Origin: Dyadobacter linearis
GTDB lineage: Bacteria > Bacteroidota > Bacteroidia > Cytophagales > Spirosomataceae
NCBI RefSeq assembly: GCF_907165045.1
Contig: NZ_CAJRAU010000001.1
Location: forward strand, 1,054,001 to 1,118,000
DNA length: 64,000 nt
Direction of reading: 5' to 3'
The first letter of the stretch is position 1. Every line of letters begins with the position of its first letter. The translations under genes were made by a program, and so were the position numbers. Below the pieces are notes generated by a model, which saw only the letters and a program-made list of their open reading frames with translations, did no database searches and was not told the origin of the DNA. Positions 50,452 to 59,588 of the stretch are shown in pieces.

Positions 50452-52194
50452 ATGAACAAACGCTACCTGAAATACCTCCTTACCGTACTGACATGCTGTG
50501 CATTGGGTTTTACGCAGCATTCGGCTCGGAAGGATCAGCCTGTGAATACCAAGAACGGCGGATTGTTTCTGCCGGCTGGCTTTGAGGCGGTTGTTGTGGT
50601 GGATAGTCTGCCGGGGCGGGCGCGGCATATTGCGGTGAATGATAATGGAGATATTTATGTAAAAGCACGGTTTGCCAATACCGGCGAGTCGGTGATTGCC
50701 TTGCGGGATACGAATGGCGACGGAAGGGCGGATATTATCAAGCGTTTTGGAGGGGTGGGCAGAGAGCGGGCTTATGGTACTGCAATGCGGATTTACAAAG
50801 GCTACCTCTATTTCAGCTCCGAGCTGGTGGTGTACAGATATAAACTCACGCCCGGCGACCTAATCCCGCAGAGTAAGGAAGAAGTGATATTGACCGACGA
50901 CCATCCGCACGGCATGCACGAGCATATCGCCAAGCCTATCACTTTCGATGATAAGGGTAATATGTATGTGCCTTTTGGTGCCAATTCCAATGCTTGTCAG
51001 GAAGATAACCGGATACCTGGTTCGCCTGGAATGACGCCCTGCCCTATTCTGGAAGACCATGGCGGAATATGGAAATTTGATGCAAACAAAACTGGGCAGC
51101 TGCAAAAGGACGGAGTGAAATTTGCGACCGGGCTTCGCAGTATCGTGGGTATGGACTGGAATTTTGCAGATAACAACCTTTATGCATTGCAGCACGGGCG
51201 CGACGATTTACTGCGTTTATGGCCGCAGTTTTATGACGGTTGGGAAAGTGCAATGCTACCTTCGGAGGAGTTTTTGAGAATAAAAGAAGGCACGCACGCC
51301 GGCTGGCCCTATTGCTACTGGGACCAGATGCAGGGCAAAAAAGTATTGAATCCTGAATACGGCGGCGACGGGAAGAAGGAGGGCGACTGTGCGCAATATG
51401 AGAAACCACTGATTGGGTTTCCGGGCCACTGGGCACCGAACGATCTTTTATTCTATCAGGGTAACCAGTTTCCTGAACGTTACAAAAATGGCTCATTTAT
51501 CGCATTTCATGGATCTACTAACCGCGCGCCTTATCCGCAGTCAAGCTATTTCATCGGTTTTGTTCCCTTCAAAAATGGTCAACCGGCGGGTGAATATGAG
51601 ATATTTGCAGACGGATTTGCTGGTATAGACCCGATCGTAAATGTGAGCGACGCGGTGTACAGACCAATGGGAATCGCGATGGGACCCGACGGTTCTATCT
51701 ATATCGCCGAAACCGAAAAAGGGAAGATCTGGAAGATTACCTATACTGGCGATAAAAAGAAATTTCCAAAAAAAGCGCTTGCGGGGATGGAAAAAAGAAA
51801 ATCGATGAGCCACATCCGCACGCCGGATCAGACCAAAGATAATCTCGATAAAGACAAGCCTATTGCCGGCGGAAACGTGTACAGCATTTACTGTTCGGCC
51901 TGCCACCAGCGAAACGGAATGGGCGATTCGCAGCGTTTCCCGCCACTTGGAGGAGCCGATTGGGTGACCGGCGATAAGGAAAGATTAATCAAAGTACTAT
52001 TGCAGGGCCTCGAAGGGCCGATTGAAGTAAAAGGGCAATCCTATAATAATGTGATGCCGCAACACAGCTTTTTGAAAGACGAAGAGATTTCGGAAGTACT
52101 GACACACATTCGAAGCAATTTCGGAAACTCGGCCAGCGAGGTCACCACCGAAGAAGTGGCGGGCGTAAGGGCCGCATTAGACAGTTTGAAGTAA
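50452..52194 (+). CDS. Exported glucose/sorbosone dehydrogenase-like propeller fused to cytochrome c
   Basis: 580 residues, signal segment to about residue 23. Residues about 30-440 form a PQQ-type sugar dehydrogenase-like propeller ('VNDNGDIYVKARFANTG', 'FDDKGNMYVPFGANSN', 'LRSIVGMDWNFADN', 'YRPMGIAMGPDGSIYIAE'). A cytochrome c domain follows, with heme-binding C481-S-A-C-H485 and a probable methionine ligand in 'YNNVMPQHSF'. Such fusions oxidise a sugar or alcohol and pass electrons to the attached heme. It follows the amidohydrolase by 21 bases. Substrate unknown; the propeller lacks obvious calcium-site detail that I could check. Confidence 0.88.
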   Translation: MNKRYLKYLLTVLTCCALGFTQHSARKDQPVNTKNGGLFLPAGFEAVVVVDSLPGRARHIAVNDNGDIYVKARFANTGESVIALRDTNGDGRADIIKRFGGVGRERAYGTAMRIYKGYLYFSSELVVYRYKLTPGDLIPQSKEEVILTDDHPHGMHEHIAKPITFDDKGNMYVPFGANSNACQEDNRIPGSPGMTPCPILEDHGGIWKFDANKTGQLQKDGVKFATGLRSIVGMDWNFADNNLYALQHGRDDLLRLWPQFYDGWESAMLPSEEFLRIKEGTHAGWPYCYWDQMQGKKVLNPEYGGDGKKEGDCAQYEKPLIGFPGHWAPNDLLFYQGNQFPERYKNGSFIAFHGSTNRAPYPQSSYFIGFVPFKNGQPAGEYEIFADGFAGIDPIVNVSDAVYRPMGIAMGPDGSIYIAETEKGKIWKITYTGDKKKFPKKALAGMEKRKSMSHIRTPDQTKDNLDKDKPIAGGNVYSIYCSACHQRNGMGDSQRFPPLGGADWVTGDKERLIKVLLQGLEGPIEVKGQSYNNVMPQHSFLKDEEISEVLTHIRSNFGNSASEVTTEEVAGVRAALDSLK

Positions 52195-52200
52195 CGTTTT

Positions 52201-52271
52201 TCTCCTTCCAACCTCATTGAGTGGATATTACTCTCCGGCAATTGAGTATTACTTTGGGGGTTGGAGGGAGA
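52201..52271 (+). promoter_or_regulatory. Large intercistronic stem-loop
   Basis: TCTCCTTCCAACC (52201-52213) pairs over 13 bases, with one wobble, with 52259-52271, enclosing a 45-base loop. It fills most of the 115-base gap inside the catabolic unit. It could be a processing or partial-termination site setting lower expression of downstream genes. Confidence 0.45.
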
Positions 52272-52309
52272 ATTACTGATAGATAAATTCACCTTTTTCC
52301 AGATACTGA

Positions 52310-52741
52310 ATGCTTCAAAATATTACCCTTGCCGCAAGTATCATCCTGTTTTTTGGCTCGGCTCTGGCCGGGCTTTCGTCTCGAGACAACAGACAATCAC
52401 ATTCAAACCAGGACCCGTGGAAGGCCCCGGCCTGGGCGGATACCCTCAAAAGTCCGCACCATGAAGAGCCGCTGACACTCGCGCAGGGGGAAGAACTTTT
52501 TACACTATACTGCGCCTCCTGCCACGGGGATGAAGGCTATGGCGACGGCGCAGCGGGAGGAGCTTTGGGGCAGAAACCTGCGAATTTTCACGATACCCTG
52601 GTTAAAAGTCAGACCGACGGTGCCTTATTCTGGAAACTGTCTACCGGGCGGGGAAATATGCCGCCTTTCAAGGATGTGTTTGAAGATGAGCAGAAGTGGC
52701 AGCTCGTCGCGTATATTCGCCATTTGGGCAAAAAAGAATAA
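52310..52741 (+). CDS. Small exported cytochrome c
   Basis: 143 residues from the ATG at 52310, with a hydrophobic signal ('ITLAASIILFFGSALAGL'). Class I cytochrome c with C68-A-S-C71-H72 in 'LYCASCHGDEGYGDGAAG' and methionine ligand in 'GRGNMPPFKD'. It should shuttle electrons between the neighbouring dehydrogenases and the terminal oxidase or serve as a fixed partner in the periplasm. It ends 20 bases before the next dehydrogenase gene. Confidence 0.9.
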   Translation: MLQNITLAASIILFFGSALAGLSSRDNRQSHSNQDPWKAPAWADTLKSPHHEEPLTLAQGEELFTLYCASCHGDEGYGDGAAGGALGQKPANFHDTLVKSQTDGALFWKLSTGRGNMPPFKDVFEDEQKWQLVAYIRHLGKKE

Positions 52742-52761
52742 ATCCTGAACCAGCACATAAC

Positions 52762-54234
52762 ATGTCAAATCGCTACCAATATGCACTCGCCGCCCTGCTT
52801 TCGCTCGGGGTAGCCGGGCAGACATTCTCTCAGTCGAAGGAGGTAACTACCAAAACGCCGGTCGCGCTTCGGGACGATATCACCATTGAGGAATACATGA
52901 AAGTAGAACCGGAAGCGGTGCGGATCATTCGCCACCCGAATACAGGTGAAATTTACTATACCACGTTTTTTGGGGATGTGATCAGGATTGTGGAGGTGAA
53001 CGGAAAGCCTGAGGGCAGGAAGGTTTTTTCAGTGGAGGACCACGGTATCCCCCGGTTGCAGGGCGCTGCATTTAACGGAAACACCCTTTTTCTGGCTGGC
53101 AATGTGAGTGTAAATAATAACAAGGGAAATAAAGGCAGGATGGTGCGCTATGAAATGCAAAAGGACGCGGATAAACCGGAAATGACAGTTGTTTTTAATA
53201 CAGTTGAGTATGGGGCTAATAAAACCACTTTCGATCACGGCTGGAATGCACTGGAAATCAGTCCTGATAAAAAATTCATTTACGTAAATACAGGAGCGAG
53301 AACCGATCATGGAGAAGTGCAGGATAACGGCGGCGAATATCCGAATGCACGGGATAATGCTTTGACAGCGAATATCTTTCGAATTCCGATCGCCTCAAAA
53401 GATCTGGTATTGACCACCGATGTTGCGGAAATGAAAAAGGCAGGCTACCTCTACGCCGAGGGAATACGGAATGCTTATGATATGGCTTTTGATGGAAAAG
53501 GAAATCTGTTCGCGGTATCCAATTCCGGCGATTACGACCACCCGGAAGATATGTTTTGGGTGCGGTCTGGACACCATTATGGATTTCCGTGGATCATGGG
53601 CGGCATTGAAAATCCGCAGCAGTTTGCTGACTATCAACCAGATCCCGAAAAAGATCCGTTCCTGAGCAAGTTCGCATTTGCCTGGCTCATGAAATATTTT
53701 CACAATGATCCTGAATTTCCAAAGAAACCGGAAGGTGTTCAGTTCACTCCGGCAGTTCAGAATACTGGCCCCGATGCCAATGAATACCGCGACCGGAAAA
53801 CGGGCATTGTAATGGACGGAGACACGACAGGAGTAACTGTGGGCACTTTTAATGCACATTCATCGCCGCTGGGGCTGTTTTTTGACAATGATAAAACATT
53901 AGGCAAAGACCTCGCGGGTGACGGATTTGTGATCAGGTACACAGGCGGGCCGAGAAACGGTGTCGTTAATCCAAGTCCGCTGCGCAGGCAGGGGAAAGAT
54001 CTGTTGCATCTGGAAATGAGCTATGACAAATCCGCCGACAACTACAAGACGAAAACTACCCGGATCGTCGACAATTTCACCTCTCCGACCGATGCATTGC
54101 TTGTCGGAAATACACTCTATGTGATTGAATACGGCGGAAAGCAGGGCGGTAACAAAGCAGGCGGCAGCATCTGGAAAATCACACTTCCGGCCAGCGAGAA
54201 AATCGCAAAAAAGAGCAAGAAAAAAAGATCCTAA
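52762..54234 (+). CDS. Exported PQQ-dependent sugar dehydrogenase-like protein
   Basis: 490 residues from the ATG at 52762, which starts a signal peptide ('YALAALLSLGVAGQTFSQ'); a frame from 52696 overlaps the cytochrome gene. One six-bladed propeller of the glucose/sorbosone dehydrogenase kind: 'RIIRHPNTGEIYYTTFFGD', 'HGWNALEISPDKKFIYVNTG', 'AEGIRNAYDMAFDGKGNLF'. It carries no heme domain, so electrons probably go to the cytochrome just upstream. A lysine-rich tail closes it. Role in the unit: oxidation of a sugar or hydroxy acid intermediate; substrate not known. Confidence 0.88.
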   Translation: MSNRYQYALAALLSLGVAGQTFSQSKEVTTKTPVALRDDITIEEYMKVEPEAVRIIRHPNTGEIYYTTFFGDVIRIVEVNGKPEGRKVFSVEDHGIPRLQGAAFNGNTLFLAGNVSVNNNKGNKGRMVRYEMQKDADKPEMTVVFNTVEYGANKTTFDHGWNALEISPDKKFIYVNTGARTDHGEVQDNGGEYPNARDNALTANIFRIPIASKDLVLTTDVAEMKKAGYLYAEGIRNAYDMAFDGKGNLFAVSNSGDYDHPEDMFWVRSGHHYGFPWIMGGIENPQQFADYQPDPEKDPFLSKFAFAWLMKYFHNDPEFPKKPEGVQFTPAVQNTGPDANEYRDRKTGIVMDGDTTGVTVGTFNAHSSPLGLFFDNDKTLGKDLAGDGFVIRYTGGPRNGVVNPSPLRRQGKDLLHLEMSYDKSADNYKTKTTRIVDNFTSPTDALLVGNTLYVIEYGGKQGGNKAGGSIWKITLPASEKIAKKSKKKRS

Positions 54235-54266
54235 GACAGCTTATTTATAAACCAATTCAGACCATT

Positions 54267-54725
54267 ATGAAAACCGAAAGACGATCACTTATCAAGAAAC
54301 TTTTCGCGTCCGTAGCAGGAATAGCCGGCATTGGAGCAGCCTCCAAAGTGCAGGCCGAAGCTGCGCCCGAAAAAGAAGTCGGCAGTGTCGAAATGTATCA
54401 GGATGTGCCCTTGTTTTCGGGCCATACCAAATTCAATAACCTGGTTTTTGTTGCCGGAAAAGGTGCTCACTTCGAAGGAGATATTACTGCCCACACCAAA
54501 CACGTGCTCGACGAACTCGAAAAAGAGCTGATCAAGGCGGGTTCTTCTATGGAAAAAGTGCTCAAATGCAGTGTATTCCTGCATGATCTGAATGATTACA
54601 AACTGATGAACGAAGCCTATAAGGGGCGTTTTGGCAGCAAACCGCCCTGCCGCACAACAGTAGCAGTTTATGGCGGCGTACCAGGCGACTCGCTGGTGGA
54701 AATCGATTGCATTGCGTATGTATAA
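54267..54725 (+). CDS. Tat-exported RidA (YjgF) family protein
   Basis: 152 residues. Twin-arginine signal at R5-R6 ('ERRSLIKKLF') through about residue 30, then a complete RidA domain: 'FVAGKGAHFEGDITAHTKHV' and the key R129 in 'PPCRTTVAVYG', with E145 in 'VEIDCIAY'. RidA hydrolyses reactive enamine/imine intermediates such as those made by PLP lyases. Most are cytosolic; export here matches the exported SelA-like lyase at the head of the same unit. Last gene, 32 bases after the dehydrogenase, followed at once by a strong inverted repeat. Confidence 0.9.
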   Translation: MKTERRSLIKKLFASVAGIAGIGAASKVQAEAAPEKEVGSVEMYQDVPLFSGHTKFNNLVFVAGKGAHFEGDITAHTKHVLDELEKELIKAGSSMEKVLKCSVFLHDLNDYKLMNEAYKGRFGSKPPCRTTVAVYGGVPGDSLVEIDCIAYV

Positions 54726-54730
54726 GCGTA

Positions 54731-54786
54731 TTGTCTAACTGAGCGCAGCCAAAGTGCATGTACTTCGACTGCGCTCAGTTAGACAA
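54731..54786. terminator. Perfect long inverted repeat ending the catabolic unit
   Basis: Arms of 18 bases (54731-54748 and 54769-54786) match perfectly around a 20-base loop, 6 bases past the ridA stop. The core 'CTTCGACTGCGCTCAG' resembles an interspersed hairpin repeat that I recall from other Bacteroidota genomes. It probably ends transcription; there is no T tract, so protein factors or an attenuated mechanism may be needed. Confidence 0.7.
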
Positions 54787-54937
54787 GCAATAGCTTAATC
54801 AGACAAATAAATAGTAATTAAATATTCTGGGATAATGCAATTTGCCGGTAGATTATTCTAGGTAATAAAATAAAGTCTTTCATATATTTTACATTATTAT
54901 CAATTACCAGTTTATTTGTTGTCTTACCTGACAAGAT

Positions 54938-55549
54938 TTGAACAAAAGACAACGCATCGCTGAGGAGAATACTGTTCTTCTGAACCTCTGGCAGCAATCC
55001 CAGGCGGGGGATAGTCTTGCGTTCTGCCAGCTAGCCGACAAACAGTACCGCACGCTTTTCAACTACGCCACTAATTTCACTTCCGACAAAGAGTTCATCA
55101 AGGATTCCATTCAGGATTTGCTGATCCATATCTGGGAGAAAAGAAATAATATACAGATCCAGTTTGTGACGATTTATTTCCTCCGGGCTTTGCGAAACCA
55201 GCTGATGCAGGAGTTCAGGAGAAACAATAATGCACTTCCGCAACTGGATATTGAAGAAGCAGGTGAGCTGTCTGATTACCAGACCATTGAGACAGAAATC
55301 GAGCAACATGAAGTTTTTACGGAAAACCAGGTAAAAGTCCGCACGGCTTTGGACGACCTGCCGCGCCGCCAGAAAGAAGCGATATTCCTGAAATACTACG
55401 AAGGAATGGACAACGAACAAATCGCCGACCTGATGCAGGTAAACAGGCAATCGGTTGCAAATCTGTTGTTTAAGGCGATCAATTCATTGAAAGTCCAAAT
55501 GCAGCTGATAAGTCAGGCGCTCGTTCTGGCTTACCTTTATTTTAAATAA
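54938..55549 (+). CDS. ECF-type RNA polymerase sigma factor (FecI-like)
   Basis: 203 residues from a TTG start. Region 2 reads 'FNYATNFTSDKEFIKDSIQDLLIHIWEKR' (in two adjoining parts: FNYATNFTSDKEF and IKDSIQDLLIHIWEKR) and region 4 'LDDLPRRQKEAIFLKYYEG' with the helix-turn-helix 'NEQIADLMQVNRQSVANLL'. Sigma factors of this form in Bacteroidota are held by a FecR anti-sigma and activate a SusC gene. The matching FecR gene lies 4.6 kb on, beyond a block of opposite-strand genes. A hydrophobic end (about 188-203) is unusual. Confidence 0.88.
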   Translation: MNKRQRIAEENTVLLNLWQQSQAGDSLAFCQLADKQYRTLFNYATNFTSDKEFIKDSIQDLLIHIWEKRNNIQIQFVTIYFLRALRNQLMQEFRRNNNALPQLDIEEAGELSDYQTIETEIEQHEVFTENQVKVRTALDDLPRRQKEAIFLKYYEGMDNEQIADLMQVNRQSVANLLFKAINSLKVQMQLISQALVLAYLYFK

Positions 55550-55558
55550 AATTTATAG

Positions 55559-58500
55559 CTATTCCTTCACGATCGTGCGGCTCTCTTTCGTACCGTCTGC
55601 CATTCCGATTTGCAGAATATATTTGCCTGACGGCAGGCCCTCTATATTGATCTTCGCATTAGCTTTTTCAAACTTTGAAACCAGCTTACCGGCCAGATCA
55701 AAAACGCGGACATTTGCTATACCCACGTCGCCTAAAAGCAGTTGAATCTCACCAGTCGGCCCTATTGGATTCGGATAAGCGGCTAGTTCTGACGCCCTGT
55801 CAAATGCAAGCGAACGAATTTGGCTGTAAGCAAAAGTCGAATCACCGTCGACCATTTTGAGCCGGTAGTAAACGTGCTTTGCGGTAATATTCTGATCTGC
55901 ATACTGGTACTGCGCCGGTTCATCCGGAATGTTCTCAGCCTGAACCTTACCAATGTAAAACCAGTCTTTTCCGGTGTTACTTCTTTCGATTTCGAAATGG
56001 CTGCTGTTTGTTTCGCTCTCTGTTTTCCATTCTAGCAAAGCTGTTTTTCCCTCCGCATTCACGGTAAAAGTTTTGAGCCGGACCGGAAGAGGTATACGCG
56101 GATCTGTGGCTGCAAATAACTCTGAGAATTCCTCAAACATCCCGCTCGCAAGTAACGTGGTTCTCGGGACGAATGTGCCGTTTGCGAGCGTAGCGTATAA
56201 TATTTTAGGGTTTCCAATATAATGTGCAAACACTTCCAGGTCGGCGACGGTGGTAAGCAAAAAGTCGTTTTCCCATACATCGCTTGCTAATACATCTGCC
56301 TCAGCCAGATTCAGTTCGGTTGGCGTTTCGGGATCTGCGGTAACATCTTTACAATCGGCCACGAAAATACCTACCGAGTGGGTACTGCTGATATCCCTCC
56401 GCCCCGGGTATGTACGCACACAAGTGATTTGATATAATCCCACGCTCTCAGCCCGAAAAGTAATTTGATCACCGGTAGTTGTAAAGTGCTGGTCGCCTGG
56501 CGCGACAGTCCAATTGTGAATATACAGTCCATTAGAAGGAGAAGCGAGGGATACATTAACAAATGCAGTGTTGTCTTCGGTAGTCCTTTTCTTGTCGAAC
56601 GGGTGGCAAACAGGGTAAGTCATTATTGTAGGAACCGGTGGCACTGGAAGCGCCGGGCAAGCGGCTATGCCAGTAAGGAGGTTTTCGGCTTCGCCAATTA
56701 ACCCCCACTCGATATCGTCTGCCTCAACATGCTCAGTGTTTTCATTATTTCCATATATAGCCGCAAATGGAGTTTTCCGATTAACAGTTTGCGCATTTAC
56801 AGCTGTCACATTCAGCAGCTCGCGATCTGCTTGCGTCACTCGGGGCCCAGTATAATCAATGGCACTAAATGTAGGTACAAAGCAGAATTCAAATTCCTTT
56901 GTAGAATTGAACAATTTGTTCGGAACTGGTGCATTCGTTCTACCGCCAGGAAGAAAATCGTCGTTTAAAGGACTGTTATATTTTCGGTTAATACCGATTG
57001 CTTTTGAAAATATACCCCAGCTTGCAAAACGAAGTACATTGGTGTTTTGGCCGGGATGGCTGGTATGTATGTCGATGTTGGTATTCTGTAAACCAAACGG
57101 TGTCCAGCTTCGCAATATCCTGCTGCCGTACTGATAATCGTTAAATAATGTTAGATCGCCCGCATCCATACTACCGTGTGTCACTGCAATGTTGCGGCAG
57201 TTCTGAGGATAACCGCCATTGCCAAGCGCTACCAGTTGAGTCCGGAACAGATCAAACTCCGGATGCTTGCCACCAATATTTGGAGCGTCGGTCTGGTGCA
57301 TCAATAGCTGCAAAGCTGCGGGCGTTGACATTGCCAGATAATAGTTTCGCCAGCCTTTCGCGAAAAATTTGAGGATCACTTTGGTGAGTAGTGTGGGACT
57401 TGCTGCGTGCATCAGTTGCGTGAGTCCGACCGGGACGTTCGCTCCCTGGTGCGGCGTATCGTAACAAAGCATCAGCTTAACCTGATGAGCCAGCCCTTCG
57501 TTTTCCATTTGTCTGAGTGCCCATCGCGCAACCAGACCACTCATACTTTCGCCGATCACCACAGATTGGGCTGAACCCGTTTTCATCGTGTTAACCTGTT
57601 GGATCAATGCTTTTAGCACCTGCGCATTGTTTTGTATCGCTGCGCGGCCGTCGGAGTAATCCAAAAATACCAGATCATAACCCTCCGCTAAGTATCGATT
57701 AAATCTGGTTCTGTATTTGGCTTCCAGGAAATCCAAAAAGATATCCTGCCCCATATCAAACCCCTCGGCAATGATGATCGGTTTGTTCAATATCTGGTCA
57801 CAGCCCAGCAGAATCCTGACGTTTCCGCCTACCAATGCAGTTCTGGCTGATCGGTCATTGTCCGCAGTATCCTGATAGATTTTGTTGGCCGTGATCTGAA
57901 ACTCTGCAAATGGCTTGATTCGCTCCATTTGAAGGACATTCACTTTGGTTTCAAAGCGGTAAGTAATGCGGCCAGTCGTCAGCCGGATATGGATCAAGTG
58001 CTCGCCCTCTGTTTCAAAACGATGTGGTATCAGCTGCTCTGAAAGCGTAAAACTTCGGTACCCTTTTCCATTCCCAAAATCAATTTCGACCGTTTTCACC
58101 TGATCAGTTTGATTTGAGAAATAGAAACCCGGACTCAGTTTAAAAATCACATCTGCCTGATAGAGATCTTCCTTTAACACCGAAGCTGACACGATTCTCA
58201 CCCTTTCGTATTTCACGAAGTCAGCTTTATTACCTGCCTTTTTTTGGGCTTCATTTTCTGTAATCTCAGTACCGGTCAGGTATATACCTTCCAGATTCAT
58301 GATACCGATTGGTACCGTATCGTTTTTGGTGATTTTCGCCGGATCGGTCTCCATCCATTTCTCAAAGTCCGCCAACTTCTCCCCGTTTGGTCTGAAATCC
58401 GCGTCCATTAATCTTTCATACAGATTTTGCCATTCAGCTGATGTGACCCGCTCGGGATCTGGTATTGGGCTTTTTGCCAAATTTCTGTAATGATTGACTT

Positions 58501-58684
58501 CATGCTGATCTGTGATTGCAGCATTGAGAAAAAGAGTTTTGCCCAGACCCGTCAAGTCCAGTGCATTGAGCTTTGCATCCCTTTGCTGAATATAATCCTG
58601 GGCTGAAACGGTTGAAAGAACACAAAGAAGGAGCAGGAGGAAAAGACATAGTTTTCCTCTACCGCATTTTAAGAAATGCATCAT
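55559..58684 (-). CDS. Large secreted alpha/beta-hydrolase-like protein with type IX sorting domain
   Basis: 1041 residues, signal peptide to about residue 28 ('LFLLLLLCVLSTVSAQ'). In the middle an alpha/beta hydrolase stretch carries the nucleophile elbow 'GESMSGLVARWAL' (G-x-S-x-S-G form, about residue 372-384). Before it are beta-rich regions, after it a PKD/Ig-like part. The last 75 residues form a type IX C-terminal domain ('YPNPIGPTGEIQLL', 'VRVFDLAGKLVSKFE', 'INIEGLPSGKYILQI'). It is expected to be exported through PorV/PorU and attached to the surface or released. It may be an esterase or lipase; substrate unknown. Last gene of a minus-strand unit with three lipoproteins. Confidence 0.82.
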   Translation of the reverse strand: MMHFLKCGRGKLCLFLLLLLCVLSTVSAQDYIQQRDAKLNALDLTGLGKTLFLNAAITDQHEVNHYRNLAKSPIPDPERVTSAEWQNLYERLMDADFRPNGEKLADFEKWMETDPAKITKNDTVPIGIMNLEGIYLTGTEITENEAQKKAGNKADFVKYERVRIVSASVLKEDLYQADVIFKLSPGFYFSNQTDQVKTVEIDFGNGKGYRSFTLSEQLIPHRFETEGEHLIHIRLTTGRITYRFETKVNVLQMERIKPFAEFQITANKIYQDTADNDRSARTALVGGNVRILLGCDQILNKPIIIAEGFDMGQDIFLDFLEAKYRTRFNRYLAEGYDLVFLDYSDGRAAIQNNAQVLKALIQQVNTMKTGSAQSVVIGESMSGLVARWALRQMENEGLAHQVKLMLCYDTPHQGANVPVGLTQLMHAASPTLLTKVILKFFAKGWRNYYLAMSTPAALQLLMHQTDAPNIGGKHPEFDLFRTQLVALGNGGYPQNCRNIAVTHGSMDAGDLTLFNDYQYGSRILRSWTPFGLQNTNIDIHTSHPGQNTNVLRFASWGIFSKAIGINRKYNSPLNDDFLPGGRTNAPVPNKLFNSTKEFEFCFVPTFSAIDYTGPRVTQADRELLNVTAVNAQTVNRKTPFAAIYGNNENTEHVEADDIEWGLIGEAENLLTGIAACPALPVPPVPTIMTYPVCHPFDKKRTTEDNTAFVNVSLASPSNGLYIHNWTVAPGDQHFTTTGDQITFRAESVGLYQITCVRTYPGRRDISSTHSVGIFVADCKDVTADPETPTELNLAEADVLASDVWENDFLLTTVADLEVFAHYIGNPKILYATLANGTFVPRTTLLASGMFEEFSELFAATDPRIPLPVRLKTFTVNAEGKTALLEWKTESETNSSHFEIERSNTGKDWFYIGKVQAENIPDEPAQYQYADQNITAKHVYYRLKMVDGDSTFAYSQIRSLAFDRASELAAYPNPIGPTGEIQLLLGDVGIANVRVFDLAGKLVSKFEKANAKINIEGLPSGKYILQIGMADGTKESRTIVKE

Positions 58685-58711
58685 GGCAAGTGCGTTAAAA
58701 TTGAAAATGAA

Positions 58712-59143
58712 CTATTTAGGTATTAGCTGAAAATCGTATTTCGTTTTGTCACCAATGGAAGCTTTACAGCAATTATTTGTGAGCTGATCATTTTTAGAAG
58801 TCTTCTTGCCTTGGTAATTCCTCTCATATTTGGGGTTGTCGTATGAACCAAAAGGTACAACTACGTTTGCTGAGCCGTATTTCCTTGGAACGTCTACTAC
58901 CAATTCATAGCTACCATCTTCCACGGAGTAAACTTCTTTCAACCTCTCATATTTAAAACCGTCTACTCCTTTGATAGTAACCAAAATGCTATCAACCGGC
59001 TCGCCATTCTGATCGGTGATGGTTCCGTAAACTACTGTTGTACGATCCTGTGTAAGAAAGCATTGTGAGAGCAAAAAGCTTAGAGATAGGGCGGTGATAA
59101 GCAGCCAGATTCTCTTTCTCAAGTTTGTAGTCTGTGTATTCAT
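58712..59143 (-). CDS. Small lipoprotein, carboxypeptidase-regulatory-like fold (paralog 1)
   Basis: 143 residues; signal with cysteine in 'FLLSQCFLTQD' as the likely lipid site (the -1 residue is Q, atypical). The mature part is a carboxypeptidase-regulatory-like beta-sandwich: 'TVVYGTITDQNGEPVDSIL', 'DGSYELVVDVP', 'VVVPFGSYDNP', and a conserved C terminus 'ASIGDKTKYDFQLIPK'. One of three tandem paralogs; shares the signal region with paralog 2. Function unknown; such domains bind proteins or glycans. It lies 27 bases before the type IX cargo gene. Confidence 0.75.
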   Translation of the reverse strand: MNTQTTNLRKRIWLLITALSLSFLLSQCFLTQDRTTVVYGTITDQNGEPVDSILVTIKGVDGFKYERLKEVYSVEDGSYELVVDVPRKYGSANVVVPFGSYDNPKYERNYQGKKTSKNDQLTNNCCKASIGDKTKYDFQLIPK

Positions 59144-59150
59144 ATTTAAA

Positions 59151-59588
59151 TTATCTGGGTATCAATTGAAAATCGTATTTGGTCTTATCGCCGATTGTCG
59201 CTATACAGCAATCGTTAGTCGGCTTATCATTTTTTACTGCCAATTTATCTTTATAGTATTTCTGAAATTTGGGATTGACATAGGAGCCGAAGGGAATAAT
59301 TACGTCTACGGAGCTATATTTTCTTGGCACCTCTAGTACCAATTCGTAGGTACCATTCTTTCCAGAGTACATTTCTTTTAACGTCTCGTACCTAAAACCT
59401 TTAACTCCGTCAATCAACACCAAAATACTATCAACCGGCTCGCCATTCTGATCGGTAATTGTTCCGTATACTACGGTGGTACGATCCTGTGTAAGAAAAC
59501 ATTGTGAGAGCAAAAAGCTCAGGAAGAGGCAAGTGATCAGCAGGTACATTCTCTTCGCTGTGGTAGTAATCTGTGTATTCATATTCAA
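59151..59588 (-). CDS. Small lipoprotein, carboxypeptidase-regulatory-like fold (paralog 2)
   Basis: 145 residues. Same layout as its neighbours: signal 'LLITCLFLSFLLSQC', beta-sandwich opening 'TVVYGTITDQNGEPVDS', and ending 'TIGDKTKYDFQLIPR'. Its middle, 'GVKGFRYETLKEMYS', is closer to paralog 3, while its signal region is closer to paralog 1, so it looks like a mosaic of the two. The stop is 7 bases before the start of paralog 1. Function unknown. Confidence 0.75.
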   Translation of the reverse strand: MNMNTQITTTAKRMYLLITCLFLSFLLSQCFLTQDRTTVVYGTITDQNGEPVDSILVLIDGVKGFRYETLKEMYSGKNGTYELVLEVPRKYSSVDVIIPFGSYVNPKFQKYYKDKLAVKNDKPTNDCCIATIGDKTKYDFQLIPR

